DNA of 64,000 nt, from NCBI GenBank assembly GCA_036426205.1, contig CM071574.1, positions 12,220,892-12,284,891 on the forward strand, in the 5' to 3' direction. Below the pieces are notes generated by a model. The model did no database searches. It was not told where the DNA came from and was given only the letters and a program-made list of their open reading frames with translations. Below, piece by piece: positions 47,780 to 58,479 of the stretch; the stretch's first letter is position 1, and the number at the start of each line of letters is the position of its first letter. The position numbers and the translations under genes are program-made. The stretch is from Ascaphus truei. Taxonomy: Eukaryota > Chordata > Amphibia > Anura > Ascaphidae.

Positions 47780-48681
47780 CAAGAGGTGTCTTTGAAGTTA
47801 AAAAGGACCGGAGATTTTTACGTGAAATTTTTTTTATGCTTTTTGCCTACAAACAGTCTGAAAAAAAAGACCTCATGCAGCAGAGATCAGAGTTAAAGGG
47901 ATACACACCACTGAAACCACACTGCACTGAAACTTACAAAACCACAGATGGACTCTTTGCCCCAATCCCTAGAGGAGAGAGACTGCTGAAGTAGCTAAAC
48001 CTTTTTTTGCCTATCACAAAGTGTAATATGGTCATTGAAATATGGGTTTTGCCTTCCAGCCATAGTCAGGGTTCAAGAAGTGAGTCAGCCCTTAAAAAGG
48101 GATAGGTGTTTTTTGTTTTCAAAAGTTTCGCTGAAGCAGTGAATACAGATGGTGACCCACGAGTGGTACTGATTTTGTAAATAAAGGTTGCCACACCGCA
48201 TGGGGCTACCAGCTGTGAATGGAGTATATGCAGAAAAGTGTGAAAATTGATACAAGACTGTGCTGAAGCCGGGGAATTTTTAGCAAACAAATGCTGAGTG
48301 TAAAATTGCCCTATAGGGGAAAATGGGATGTCTGAACTGTGAAAAAGGTTTTTCAAAGCCAATTGCTGAATGTTGAGTCACCCTGCCGGGAATGAAAGAA
48401 ATAGTCCACTGCAAAGAATGTTTTTTTTTCTGCAAGTAAAAAAGTCTGCATATATATATCTTGGGAGCAAAACAGACACCCAAAGTGTGAAGTGTGAATG
48501 CCATAATACCCAAAGATGAGACTGAAAATTACTGAACTCAGGCAGAAAAACAAATTCTGTTTCTGAAGCGGGGGGATTAAACCTAGCAAGTAAATGGTGT
48601 AAAGCAAATAGACGTTTTTACCTAGCAACTGCACATCTTGTATACCTGATAAGAGAAAATGCATGCACAGTACTGCTGATA

Positions 48682-50942
48682 TTGAAAAAAAAATTACCCA
48701 AGAAAGAAAAGTCTACAGAGATGCCTGTGAGAGCAACGACCTCTACAAGCAAAATATGCCCACCTTTAGGACTACCACAATTGGGGGTTCTAGCAAATAC
48801 AGTGGCAACAGCTGCAATAGCGCCTCCTAAGGTCAGGAAGAAAATTACATCTGATAGCCTAAAAATGGAGGACAAAAGGCAGCGTTCCTGTAATGAACCC
48901 TACCCCACGGAAGAGTGGCCCTTCCAATCCAATAAAGAGGAAGACATCTCTTGAACTTGGCACGAACAGAAAAGACCGCTCCCTTTGATGACGAATATGA
49001 TCAGCAGGAGACAGAGCGGGAGCAGCAGATCACCCAATATTTCTGTCAGCTAAAGCAACTGCAAGAAAAGCCTGGCGTATATAATGAAGCTGCTAAAATT
49101 TCAAATGAAGATGGAGACCCCAATATCCCTGAAGGGACGTGTCATCCAAATCAAAAAGGCGGAAAAAGAAAAGCAGTTCTTCACTTACCGTGTAAGGAAC
49201 AGACACGTCCGCAGATCCTGTGGAGGAAAAGGGGGACCGAGTTTACCCTGCACCCTAGAGAAAATGGAGACTTCGTCCCACGGTTAACCGAATATCCAGA
49301 GGGCCCAAGGCAGAAGTCGTGTACCCCAAAGAAGTGTCTGTCCGGTGCCAACAGTGAGGAACCCTCAACCAGTCATCCCAGGAAAGCGGAGCCGGAACCA
49401 GTGAGTGACGATCCCTTGACCAGCCCTGAAGATGCCCTGAAAATTGCCAGGCGTGACTGTGATCTACTTCGAGAACAATTGAAACTTGAGAGAGCAGATA
49501 ACACAGAGCTACAGAAAAATAATGTGAGGCTACAAAAAGATGTGCTCACAATTTACTCTTTAGCCAGGACAGAATTGGACGATCTCAAGACTGAGCTAGA
49601 TACTGCAAAGGCTACTATTTCCACCATGGATCAAAAGCAGAGCCAATCTGATAAAATGGTGGCTACGCTAATGCGGAAGTATGAGGAGGCACTGAAGCAG
49701 ATGACAGTCTTCCAGCAAGAGGTTCACACTCTTCGTATAGAGCTGAATGCCTCACAACAGGAGGTCAACAGTGTCCGGATAGAAGTGGACGTATCTCAGA
49801 AAGAGGTTCAGACACTCTGCAGAGCACTTGATGCCTCACATCATGAGACCAACAGCTGCCGCACAGACCTGGATGTTTCCAGAAAGGAACTACACAGTCT
49901 CACTGAGGAGCTGGATTTTGCTAAAGAAACTATTGGTAATCTTGATACAGATCTCAAAGTCTCTCAGAAGGAGCTTTAGACCCTCAACCTAGAGAAGGAA
50001 GTCTCACGCCAGGAGAGTGTTATTCTCAAAGCAGATGTGCGTAAATGGAAGGAGGACTGCAAAGAAGCCCTAAAGAATACAGAGACTGAAAAAAGAGAAA
50101 ATTCAAGATTAAAAAGAGGAAACTTAAAACTGAAAGAAGAAAAATTTCAGTTGACAGAAGAAGTCAAGGAAAAGTTTGAAGCAGAGCACCGACTGCAGAA
50201 CCAACTGCAAGGTCTGCGTACACACCTCCAGTATGCTGAGGAGAAGCAGCAAACGCTGCAGGAAGAAAAGCTGCAGGCTGTTAAAGAAATTCAAGTGCTG
50301 CAGGAACGTCTGATGACCCAGTATGTCCCCGCAAAGCAGCATGAGAAACTGAAGGCTACCCTGAGCATCACCAAAGCAATGCTAAAAGCCAAGCTTAGAA
50401 CCCAGGTGACGCGGCACAAAAGGGAGCACAAGAAGGTCCAGAAACTGAAACAAGTAACTGTGGCCCAAGCAAAGAAGTTCATAGTGCTTCACAATGCAAT
50501 AAAAATGTGGAGGCAAGCTCAGAGAAAGCAAAGCATGCAGATAAATTCCCTGAGAAGAGACTTGCAAGACGCACTCAAAAAACAGGGATCTCTCGCGGAT
50601 GAGATTACAGTCCTACAAGGACAAGTATTGACCCTGACTAAGCGTCAGTATCTCACAGCCTCAAAAACCCATGAAGACAAGGGTACAGTGAGAGCTGGGA
50701 ATACCGCTCAACTGAAAGACAAGGTTGCAAAATTTGAACCACCTAAACAAGCACTAGCAAAACCTTCAGCCAACCAGCAGGCAACAAAAGAAGGTACACG
50801 TGCTGAATTAAAACCAAAAGAATCCTTAGCTGATGAAGCTGAAAAGATGGGACATTCTCTGGAAGTGGGTGTGGAATTGCAACTTAATCTAAAAGGGGCT
50901 GAACTAGCAACCCCATTGAGTGGGAAAAGGGCTGTTTTTTAA
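48682..50942 (+). pseudogene. Coiled-coil protein frame inside the LTR element (interrupted)
   Basis: A long plus-strand frame rich in E, K, Q and L. A first segment (48682-48954) joins the main frame by a shift at about 48.94 kb. The main frame runs from about 48936 to 50942, with one in-frame TAG at 49977-49979. The N-terminal third is polar and low in helix. From about 49.4 kb on it is almost continuous coiled coil, including seven 14-residue repeats (49713-50006) of the pattern QQEVxxLRxELDxS. A basic stretch (VTRHKREHKKVQKLKQ) lies near 50.43 kb. There are no zinc knuckles, capsid motifs or catalytic domains. It could be a highly diverged gag or a captured host coiled-coil gene. I do not recognise a specific relative. 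Confidence 0.7.
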
Positions 50943-51241
50943 ATGCTTTGCAACTGCTGCCATACAGTATGCCTACAATAAGACGAGCACCCGACGCGAG
51001 GGAAATCTCATGACCGCGCACGTAGAAAAAAGACTATACTTGGAGAAAGTCCTCCTCGAGCGACTGAGGGGTGCTGATCTCAAACACCTTCAGGAGGAGA
51101 CACGAATAAACTGGAGAAAGGGCTCCAATCCCAACAGGACTGAGGGTTCTCTTCCTCCATCCACTCTCATTCAAGTCACTGAGATATCTAGAATGAGAGT
51201 GGAAGGATGGGCTTTGGCCGTGGCAAGCCCGAGCTTCCCAC

Positions 51242-51255
51242 AAACAGGGGAGGTA
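51242..51255 (+). promoter_or_regulatory. Polypurine tract before the 3' LTR
   Basis: AAACAGGGGAGGTA lies immediately before the TGTAA start of the 3' LTR, the position and composition expected for the plus-strand primer of an LTR element. Confidence 0.65.
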
Positions 51256-51901
51256 TGTAAACAGGTGAGTAATCCCTGTTCAAGTAATGTGCCTTTAATC
51301 TAGCAGTGTGGTGGTTAACTGCTGGTAGTCAATTAATAAACACCACCTGCCTGATCTAGATTGCTTACAAAAGCCTGTCTGTTGAGACAGGAAGTGACTC
51401 CTTAGCTCTGAATGAGAGCTGACCTTTGGAGAGACAGAGGAGTGTTCTTGAGTCTCTCAGGAGAGACTGACCAAGAGAACACACATCTCTGGAGCTGATC
51501 GGTCTTGAGCTCTGCCCAGCATAGCTGATTGCAAGACACCAAATAAGACTTCTAAACCTGGATGCTGATATTTTCTGTGCACGCACGGGTGCGGTTGCAG
51601 GAGAGCAGAGAAGCTTACTCTACAGCAAGAAACAGATAAGACTTTCGTTATTAACAGACTGCTTATATCTGCTTATTTCATGCTATATGTTTTGGGGCTG
51701 CGAGACATGCTTGACTTAGGGAGTTGTGAATTAATTGCATGGTAATTTCACTAGAGATACTCCCAAGTGAATAGAAGCTTTGTCCACCCCCCCTGTGTTT
51801 GGATGATTTCCTGATGAAAAGGAAAAGGCACAATTAAAGCCTATTATAATTTCACCTTATAAAAGCCTCCAATTGTGTACCTTTGTGAACGTCCGTCTAC
51901 A
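51256..51901 (+). repeat. 3' LTR
   Basis: It starts TGTAAACAGG and ends GTCTACA, and is collinear with the 5' LTR over its full length with scattered differences. It is followed by the TCCCC target duplication. Confidence 0.9.
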
Positions 51902-52299
51902 TCCCCCTTGAGCCAGAAGGCCCAAGAATGACGTGAATGAGGGAAGTAAATCCATAAAATCAAGGGTCTAATGCTGGGAACTGTTCCACGTTCCATTGTG
52001 TAGCTACGTTAGGGTATATACTAGAGAATGGAGGGAAAAAAAGAACCTCCCAAAGTAGAGGTCCAGAGAAAGTCAAGAAGAAATGGCAGTTAGTGATTAA
52101 CTATATAATGTTTCAAATCCACATGTTCCATCCAGAATATGATCCTATGTTGGCTCCTATTAAGGGTGTTAACCAAAAATGTGAATGGGGTAAGTCAGGG
52201 AAGATCGTGATATAAATCAACCTGACCCCCAACTAATTGGATTAACAATACCCTGGAGCTGGATCCCAATATGTGTGGGTAAAAGATGAAAAAACCTTA

Positions 52300-53100
52300 G
52301 TACTCACTGAGACTTTCTACTCACCTTGGTAGCTGGCATACACACAAGTGTATCCTTTCCGGCCGTGAGTACCCAAACGGACAGGCATCCACAGATGGCT
52401 ACGGGCATCATTCCCACGCATGCGCACTTCACCCCTAACCACGCTTACACTCGTGGAGACTAGATGCAGCTAGTGCTACAGAGATAGCCCCAGCATGCGG
52501 GACTGCTATCTGGAGGGATTTGAACATCGCCCCTGCATACCCTCTCAAGTGGTGCCTGACTGAAAAGGACATCGCCTAGATCTGGACATATTAAAGTTTT
52601 ATTATATGTAAGTGTTTACTTTTTATTTTTTGTATTACATTATACTACTCTTACCTTGGTGCGCTCCTGTGTTCTCTTTTTCTTTGTTGCCTGGCTCTGC
52701 CGACGGAGTTCTCCTTCGGGATCCATCTTTGAGGTGGGGGAAGACACCTCGATCAATAGGAGCTGCAAGAGGACATAGAGGAATCAATTTTCCACATCCA
52801 TAGGAAGCAAGAGCGCGGACTGAACATTCTTTCACTGAGACTTGATTGAAGAGATCTGGATGGGCGTGCAACGACTCAACGAAAAGCACACAGGTGAAGA
52901 GAACCCCCAGCCAGGGGAAAAGTGCCTTGCACTGCTTACGTGGGAGCACCAAAAACAAGCTGATGCTGCCTGGTCACTAAAAATTGATTATTTAATTTCG
53001 GAGCATACAAAAATAGCAAGTCCCTTGCGGAGGAACACTCTGACGCGTTTCGTGCCCTTAAGGCACTTTGTCAAAGAGGGGTATAACCTTGACCACTGTG
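52300..53100 (-). mobile_element. Probable Penelope-type terminal fragment
   Basis: No coding motif is present. At 53041-53080 the minus strand reads CUUUGACAAAGUGCC, UUAA, GGGCACGAAACGCGUC. This is the same stem-GAAAC-GUC layout as the Penelope terminal repeats at 34.4 and 38.9 kb. CTTACCTTGGTGCGCTCCTG near 52.65 kb looks like repeat sequence. Limits are approximate. Confidence 0.4.
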
Positions 53101-53264
53101 AGCCTCACACAGATGGTACTGGACTAAGAACCCCCCCTCCCCTCCGATTTCTCCAGCCAGGGTGCATGGATCCATGAAATCTTTGGCTCATCCCACCTCT
53201 CAACCAGGCCAGAGGACCAATGAGAGGCACTGTGCATCCTACACCTGCCATAGGTAGGATAGTC

Positions 53265-53299
53265 ACTACACTTGATCTTAGCCAAAGGGCCGAGAACGA
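53265..53299 (-). pseudogene. U2 snRNA 5'-end fragment (retrocopy)
   Basis: Read on the minus strand, this matches about the first 37 nt of U2 snRNA: UUCUCGGCC, then UUUGGCUAAGAUCAAG and UGUAGU, which includes the branch-site pairing region. One G is missing near the 5' end. Similarity stops after UGUAGU, so it is a truncated copy and not a working U2 gene. It abuts the hammerhead cleavage site with a 2-3 nt ambiguous junction. The sequence on its other side (53.16-53.26 kb) is of unknown origin; snRNA-headed SINEs are one possible source. Confidence 0.75.
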
Positions 53300-53335
53300 C
53301 AGCTGTTTCGACCTTTTGGGTCTCATCAGTGCAAG
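53298..53335 (-). ncRNA. Hammerhead core, copy E, joined to U2 snRNA sequence
   Basis: Minus strand: CUGAUGA (53329-53323), perfect GACC/GGUC stem II, GAAA (53309-53306), palindromic CAGCUG stem III, then UC. The stem I partner is missing because U2-like sequence begins directly after the cleavage position. The core is intact but could not form stem I here. Confidence 0.75.
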
Positions 53336-53490
53336 GTTGGTTGCTGGCTATGCAATGTGAAGCTGGTGCATTGGTATAACCAGACATTAAAAAGGTTATG
53401 GTGGGTAAAATAAAAGTGCCAAAAAAACTCCACCATACAGTGTAGAGTAAATACAAATATCACTTGTGCATTGGCATGTCCTTTAATAAT
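53298..53490 (+). repeat. Fragment of the hammerhead repeat family
   Basis: From the hammerhead core this copy runs through GGTTATGGTGGGTAAAATA and the CAAAAAAACTCCACCAT landmark to a GGCATGTC near 53.49 kb, in the same order as the 11.9-14.3 kb units. It starts exactly at the predicted cleavage position and stops before the GGGATTCTGGG part of the unit. Confidence 0.7.
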
Positions 53491-53499
53491 ATGAAATAT

Positions 53500-56400
53500 T
53501 GCAAATGATTAGGTTATTTAGTACTTCAGCAAGATTGTTGCAGACAATAGAAACAGTGTAAAGCAATTCTGGGTTGAAATATTAAACAATGTATAAATAA
53601 AACATTACAGGTCATATAATGACATTGTGGTGCTATGCCATAACACCTTATAGCCATTCAAGTGAAGGTGCTTCATGGCAAAGCACAAATATGGGCATTA
53701 ATGTCACAGTATAGCAGCTCAGGAACGGTTTGCACTACAATAACTGAAATCATAGTTATTCACCAATGTATATTTATATTATATTGCTCTTCTCAGAAAC
53801 TAAATCACCCTATCTTATTACAGTCACAGGTTACAATAGCTAATTAGAGTAAATAGGTAAAGTATAGAGCAGCTCTTAAGTATTAATTGCTTTTACAACA
53901 GTACTTAATGCAAAATCGTATTCTGGAAGAAAACTAGTTTAGAAAGTTAGTTACTGTAGAGTTATAAAATGAAGATAAATACACCAGTGTTCTGATTTTG
54001 TTCTGGGCTTCGTGTGAACTCCATACAGTACCTAAATAAAGTGAATCTTTCCCTCTGAATCTGCTATATTTGCTTTGCTTCCATTGTTTTTACTTGGTTG
54101 TGTAAGTAACTTGTTTAAGAAGTGTGGGATGGGACTCATTTAAATATACTTTGCAAAATTATTAGCATATCTCCAAGCCAGGTACCTCAGAGGTGCTCCT
54201 TTTTAAGTACAGGCATGTCTCCCTAAATTATTGTCAGGGTGGTTTGAGGGTATATATATTTAACTGGAGAAACTCCATCTCTCTTCCTCTCTTCTCTCCC
54301 CCCCCCCCCCCCCCCATGAAGTTGGATCCAAATCTGCATCAACAAAAAAATTGCCCACCTCTTCATTACAATACAATACATAGCCACAAAATGCCATATA
54401 AAGCATGAGTTTCTAATGTTTTACTATGCAGATAAAAGGGGGTGGCATGTCTGCCAGATAAATTTGGAGCAGAATAGTAGAAAGCTTAAATTATTGTGCA
54501 CTCATGGTAGCTCCCACATTTAGTTACGGGAGTCTATTCCTCTACCCCCCTTTTTTCGCTCTTCATTGCTCACTCACGACGGGCATTCCCCTTCGGAGGG
54601 CCCTGCCCCTCATCCCTTTCAAATTTGAACTTAACAATGGACATTCCAGGGGAGAGGACATTTTATGCAGCCTCCCTTGCTCTGTTAATGCCTTTCCATG
54701 GCACCCACTACAAGAGCAATGAATAAACAGTATTAGAGGAACTGTTAAGGTATTCTTGGTTTCTGAATTATTATACAAATTCTTTTTATATAATTATAAT
54801 AATTGAATATGTGTATGTGTTATGTATCTGCTTTGTTGTTTGTTTTCTTATTGTCACAGCATAGTGGTTGGGAGTGCCTGCAAGGCTAGTTCCCTTAAGG
54901 TTGAGCAGTCTTTGTTGTGATTATATGCCCTCTGAGGGGAGGTGGTCAAGGATCATTCTCCCTGGTAGGGAATCTAACTCTGCTGTGCCAGGCAGAGCAC
55001 AGTGGTGGGGGTTCACCAGCCACAGTGATGCTCTTGGGCTCTCGACATACAGTATAATGGGACAGTCTGGTGGACAACCCTCCTTGTAATAAATCTGTGA
55101 AAGGATTATAAATAAAAGCTGATTCCAGATTGTGCCTGTTTTTTCATTATTGTGGGTGCTTGGGGAGGGGGAATAGCGGTTAGGATCCTCTTAGTTCATG
55201 GGTTATTTTGACACTTTGTATACAGGCGCTTTCTTTGCATCTTTTTTCTCCAGCTTGTGCCAGTGAATGTTCTAGGACAGGTATTAGTTATAAGATGAGT
55301 TGTGGGACATTTCAAACTAAGCATCTATAAGTGGTCATGTTTTCCTTTCACTCTTCGTCAATTGATTCTGCTAAGTTGAGGTGGTGGTACCTCTGCTTCT
55401 AAGAGAAGAAGTTTCATAGATATATCGTGATACATTTATACCCTGCAGTAAATAAGTTACAGGACCTACCCATGGTTTCTGTAATAGCTGTCTTGCCACA
55501 GGTGCCTTTGAATGAATTCTTTTATAGTAATACATTGTATCATAATTTTCTAAAGCCTGGTTAAGGCTGGTTTGTAATTGGCAGAATGGCCATTAAAATG
55601 CCAATATGTATTTGCTTTTATAATTGCATACACTCCTGTACAACCATTTTGCTGAAAATACCAGGGCGGTATTTGTAAATCTGCAGGTTTCATTCTTAAA
55701 AATAATTTTTCATTCAACAAAAAATGGTTATGTTGGCCTTATTAAAGTAGCAGTACAAGTTGCCATTTTTAAAATTCTTTTATTTGATCTTATTTCCCTT
55801 TAATATGTGCATCAATACAATCCACACAATTATAAGTAATTAGCTAAGTTGCTGATCAATCTGTTCTCCTGTGATCGATCAGCGAAGATCAGCTTGGGTG
55901 TTCACTAAATTACTGTCAATGCAGCAGAAGAGGACCAAAGATGCAAAGTTCTGTGGGGAAGATCATGTGACCAGGCAGTCACTAGATACAAGCACTGCTA
56001 CAGGGAGGGCAGGGCTCAAAAAGGGGTGTGCCAGAGGCTGTTTCAGAAGAGAAAGGGGAGGTCATTTTGTAAATGTTTGCTATAGAAATAAAAATGCTTG
56101 TTACATTAAATTACATTGTTAATGTATTATAGAGTTGTTTAAAAAAAAAAAATGCTACAAATATTTTCACATAGTACAGAACTGATTTTTTTATTTTTAA
56201 AACACACGTAGGATATTGCATGGTCTGCAGCTTTCAGTTGCACATCTGCAAACTTTATTGCTCATACCTTCTGAACAATATAACATTACACACGGAGCGT
56301 TAGAACACACCCTATAGAAATCATGCCCACACTGCCCACACTTTATGGGGACTTACAGTTTAACCAAGGCCAGGGAATGTTAGTCCTAGGAGACTTGGCT

Positions 56401-56660
56401 ACACTTATAAAGGATAAAGATAGTGGGCCATATTTACTAAGCAGTATTCTGCCATACGGCACCTTCGGTTCTGGAATAAAGTACAGCCTATTCAAATAAA
56501 TGGACAGAAAGGTGTCTTCCGGCGTCCGAAGGTGTCTCATGGCAAAAGACTACGTATTAGATATGCTTCTCTATTCCAGAAGACAGTTAAGTGCTTTGTA
56601 TAAGTATCAATCAATGAGAAGTAGAGCTCAAAACCTAGTATGCTGTGACAGTGATGCTAT
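53500..56660. other. ARHGAP15 intron, mostly unremarkable
   Basis: AT-rich DNA with a C homopolymer at about 54.30 kb and the SINE tail at 54.11 kb. The block 55.86-56.13 kb (GATCGATCAGCGAAGATC to an A-rich end at about 56.15 kb) could be a short retroposon, but no second copy is in the window. Confidence 0.4.
54113..54176 (+). mobile_element. SINE tail fragment
   Basis: AAGAAGTGTGGGATGGGACT and CATTTAAATATACTTTGCAA followed by TTAGCATATCTCC match only the 3' part of the SINE at 57141. Confidence 0.5.
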
Positions 56661-56667
56661 CCATCTG

Positions 56668-56790
56668 CTGGTTAAGCTCACACTACGAGAGCTGTTATCC
56701 TGAATAACAGGTTCAACTTCTGATCTGGGTCTGACACCATACCCATTCCTCCTAAGGTGCCTTAGACTTGTCAACCCACTAACGCATTAT
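56668..56790 (+). mobile_element. SINE head fragment, diverged
   Basis: CTGGTTAAGCTCACACTACG, AGAGCTGTTATCCTGAA and GGGTCTGACACCATACCC match the head and middle of the copy at 57141. The tail is missing. Confidence 0.5.
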
Positions 56791-57140
56791 GTGCTATAAG
56801 AACTAGAGTTGTGTTTATTTTAAATAAAGTATTTCAATTCAGTATGTGTCTGGCAGATGGCTCAGTGCATATTTTTGCGCCTGTTCTGTCATACCGTAGC
56901 CACCTTTGTGCATATCCGTCATGTAGCACCAAAATGAGTGCTCATACTGTACCCACAGTATAGTAGCTTCCTCCCCCTGGCTTCATTTAAAAGCACACCA
57001 CTTCCACTTGATAGTTTAATGTTCCGTGTGGAGCACACCTGCGATATCTATAAAATATACCAATAGCTGGATTAGTTATATGTGTGAGCATTAAGTGAGC
57101 AGCTCAAAAGTATAATGTGACAATGAGGGTACCAATCAAC

Positions 57141-57345
57141 TGGTTTAGCTCACACATCTAGAGCTGTGGCCTAGAAAAGCAGTGGGTGTAGGCTCTAGTC
57201 CTGTTGGGTCTGACACCATTCAAGTCATTAGGATGGTGCCTTAGACTTATCCACTCTATATAGATGTATGGAAATTATTTTAGGAAGTGTGGGATGGGAC
57301 TCATTTAAATATACTTTGCCTAGCCTTTAGCATATCTCTCAGGTG
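57141..57345 (+). mobile_element. SINE, tRNA-like head
   Basis: TGGTTTAGCTCACACATCTA, GAGCTGTGGCCTAGAAAAGC, and GGCTCTAGTCCTG at box B, followed by TTAGGAAGTGTGGGATGGGA and the CATTTAAATATACTTTGCCT tail. It is collinear with the copy at 3341. Confidence 0.65.
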
Positions 57346-57459
57346 AGCTACTTTTTAAGATGGATTTGGTCTAAACAATCTAGGGAACGTATTTGGACTG
57401 GTTTGCCCATAACTAGTATAATGCTACAAAATTCTAGGGTTTCTGAAAACTGTTGTTAA

Positions 57460-58475
57460 AAATATCAAATAGTAAAGGGAAGTCATCCTTGATTTCCTAT
57501 TACCTCCCCCATCTTACTTGACCTTCTCTTATCTCTATCATCGCACTTTCACTGTCTTTTTTTTGCTAACACTTCCTCTTCAATTTTTGTCAGTCTCTCT
57601 GTGGGTGTACCCCAGGGATCTGCCCTGGGACATCTTCTCTTTCTACACACTTATCACATCTTTTTGGTTCAAATATCACCTTTAGATTAATGACGCTCAA
57701 ATATACTTTTCAACAAAGAAGATTACACCAGCTGTCTAGACCAGGGGAGCGCAAACTTTTACTGCTGCGCCCCCCGTCTGGCCTGCTCCGGAGCTTGCGC
57801 CCCCTCCTACCTTGCAGCTGCATCAAATGATGCTCCAGGGTCATGTGATGTCAGGTCACGTGACACATGGCACGCCTGTGACGTCACGTCACATGACCCC
57901 GCGGTGTCATGGACATGCGTCACGGCGTCTGAATCCCGGTAAGTTTTATTGTTGCAGAGGCCTCACATTCCTCTCCCAATCATACTGCCGCTAAAACCAG
58001 TTGATTATTTCTCCATAACATTGCTAACATACACCCCTTCCTCTGTCGCTCTACTGCTAAAACTCTAACTCACGCCTTCATTCTCTCCCGTCTTGACTAT
58101 TGGAAGCTTCTACTGTCTGGTATTCCTGCTTCATAATCTTTCTCCCCTACAATCTATCCTAAATGATGCTGCTCAAGTCCCTTCACATTCTCCCCCCGAA
58201 TGTCATGGCCCCTCTCAAAACTCACCTCTTTAACACGTTGTTTCAGTAGTTCCAAAGTGTTCATCCTATGCCCACCATCCTACTGTATCGTCTCTGTAAG
58301 CTGTCCCTACATACCACTTAGATTGTAAGCTCTTCGGGACAGGGACTCCTATTCCTAATGTTACTTTTATATTTGAAGCACTTATTCCCATTATGTCTCA
58401 TATTATTTTGTTGCATCTATTACTCCTGTGACGTGCTGTGTACTTGGATGGTGCTATTCAAATAAAGCTATACAT
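57460..58475 (+). mobile_element. L2 LINE 3' fragment, plus strand, split by an hAT insertion
   Basis: GGGTGTACCCCAGGGATCTG near 57.6 kb encodes the VPQGSALG motif of RT. Further on, TCTAACTCACGCCTTCATTC and the ATTGTAAGCTCTTCGGGACA tail near 58.33 kb match the L2 3' end. Coding sequence is decayed. A partial hAT element (57742-57960) interrupts it. Confidence 0.75.
57742..57960. mobile_element. Partial hAT element (family 1) inside an L2 fragment
   Basis: It begins CAGGGGAGCGCAAACTTTTA and has the family interior with ATGACGTCACGTCA-like motifs up to GTTGCAGAGGCCTCAC. The right terminal repeat is missing. Confidence 0.7.
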
Positions 58476-58479
58476 ACAG

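Larger units (their letters stand above)
47121..51901 (+). mobile_element. Non-autonomous LTR retrotransposon with a coiled-coil ORF
   Basis: A complete 4.78 kb LTR element. LTRs of 640 and 646 bp start TGTAA and end TCTACA. A 5 bp target duplication TCCCC flanks the element (47116-47120 and 51902-51906). A tRNA-Leu-type primer site follows the 5' LTR and a purine tract precedes the 3' LTR. The interior holds no protease, reverse transcriptase, RNase H or integrase signature in any frame. The only long frame is an alpha-helical coiled-coil protein. The LTRs differ by scattered substitutions and small indels, so the insertion is not recent. It would depend on enzymes from another element. Confidence 0.9.

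Noticed and set aside
53105..53456. Overlapping minus-strand frames of 73 and 110 codons
   Set aside because: They run across the U2/hammerhead chimera and unrelated repeat sequence; no domain and no conserved motif.
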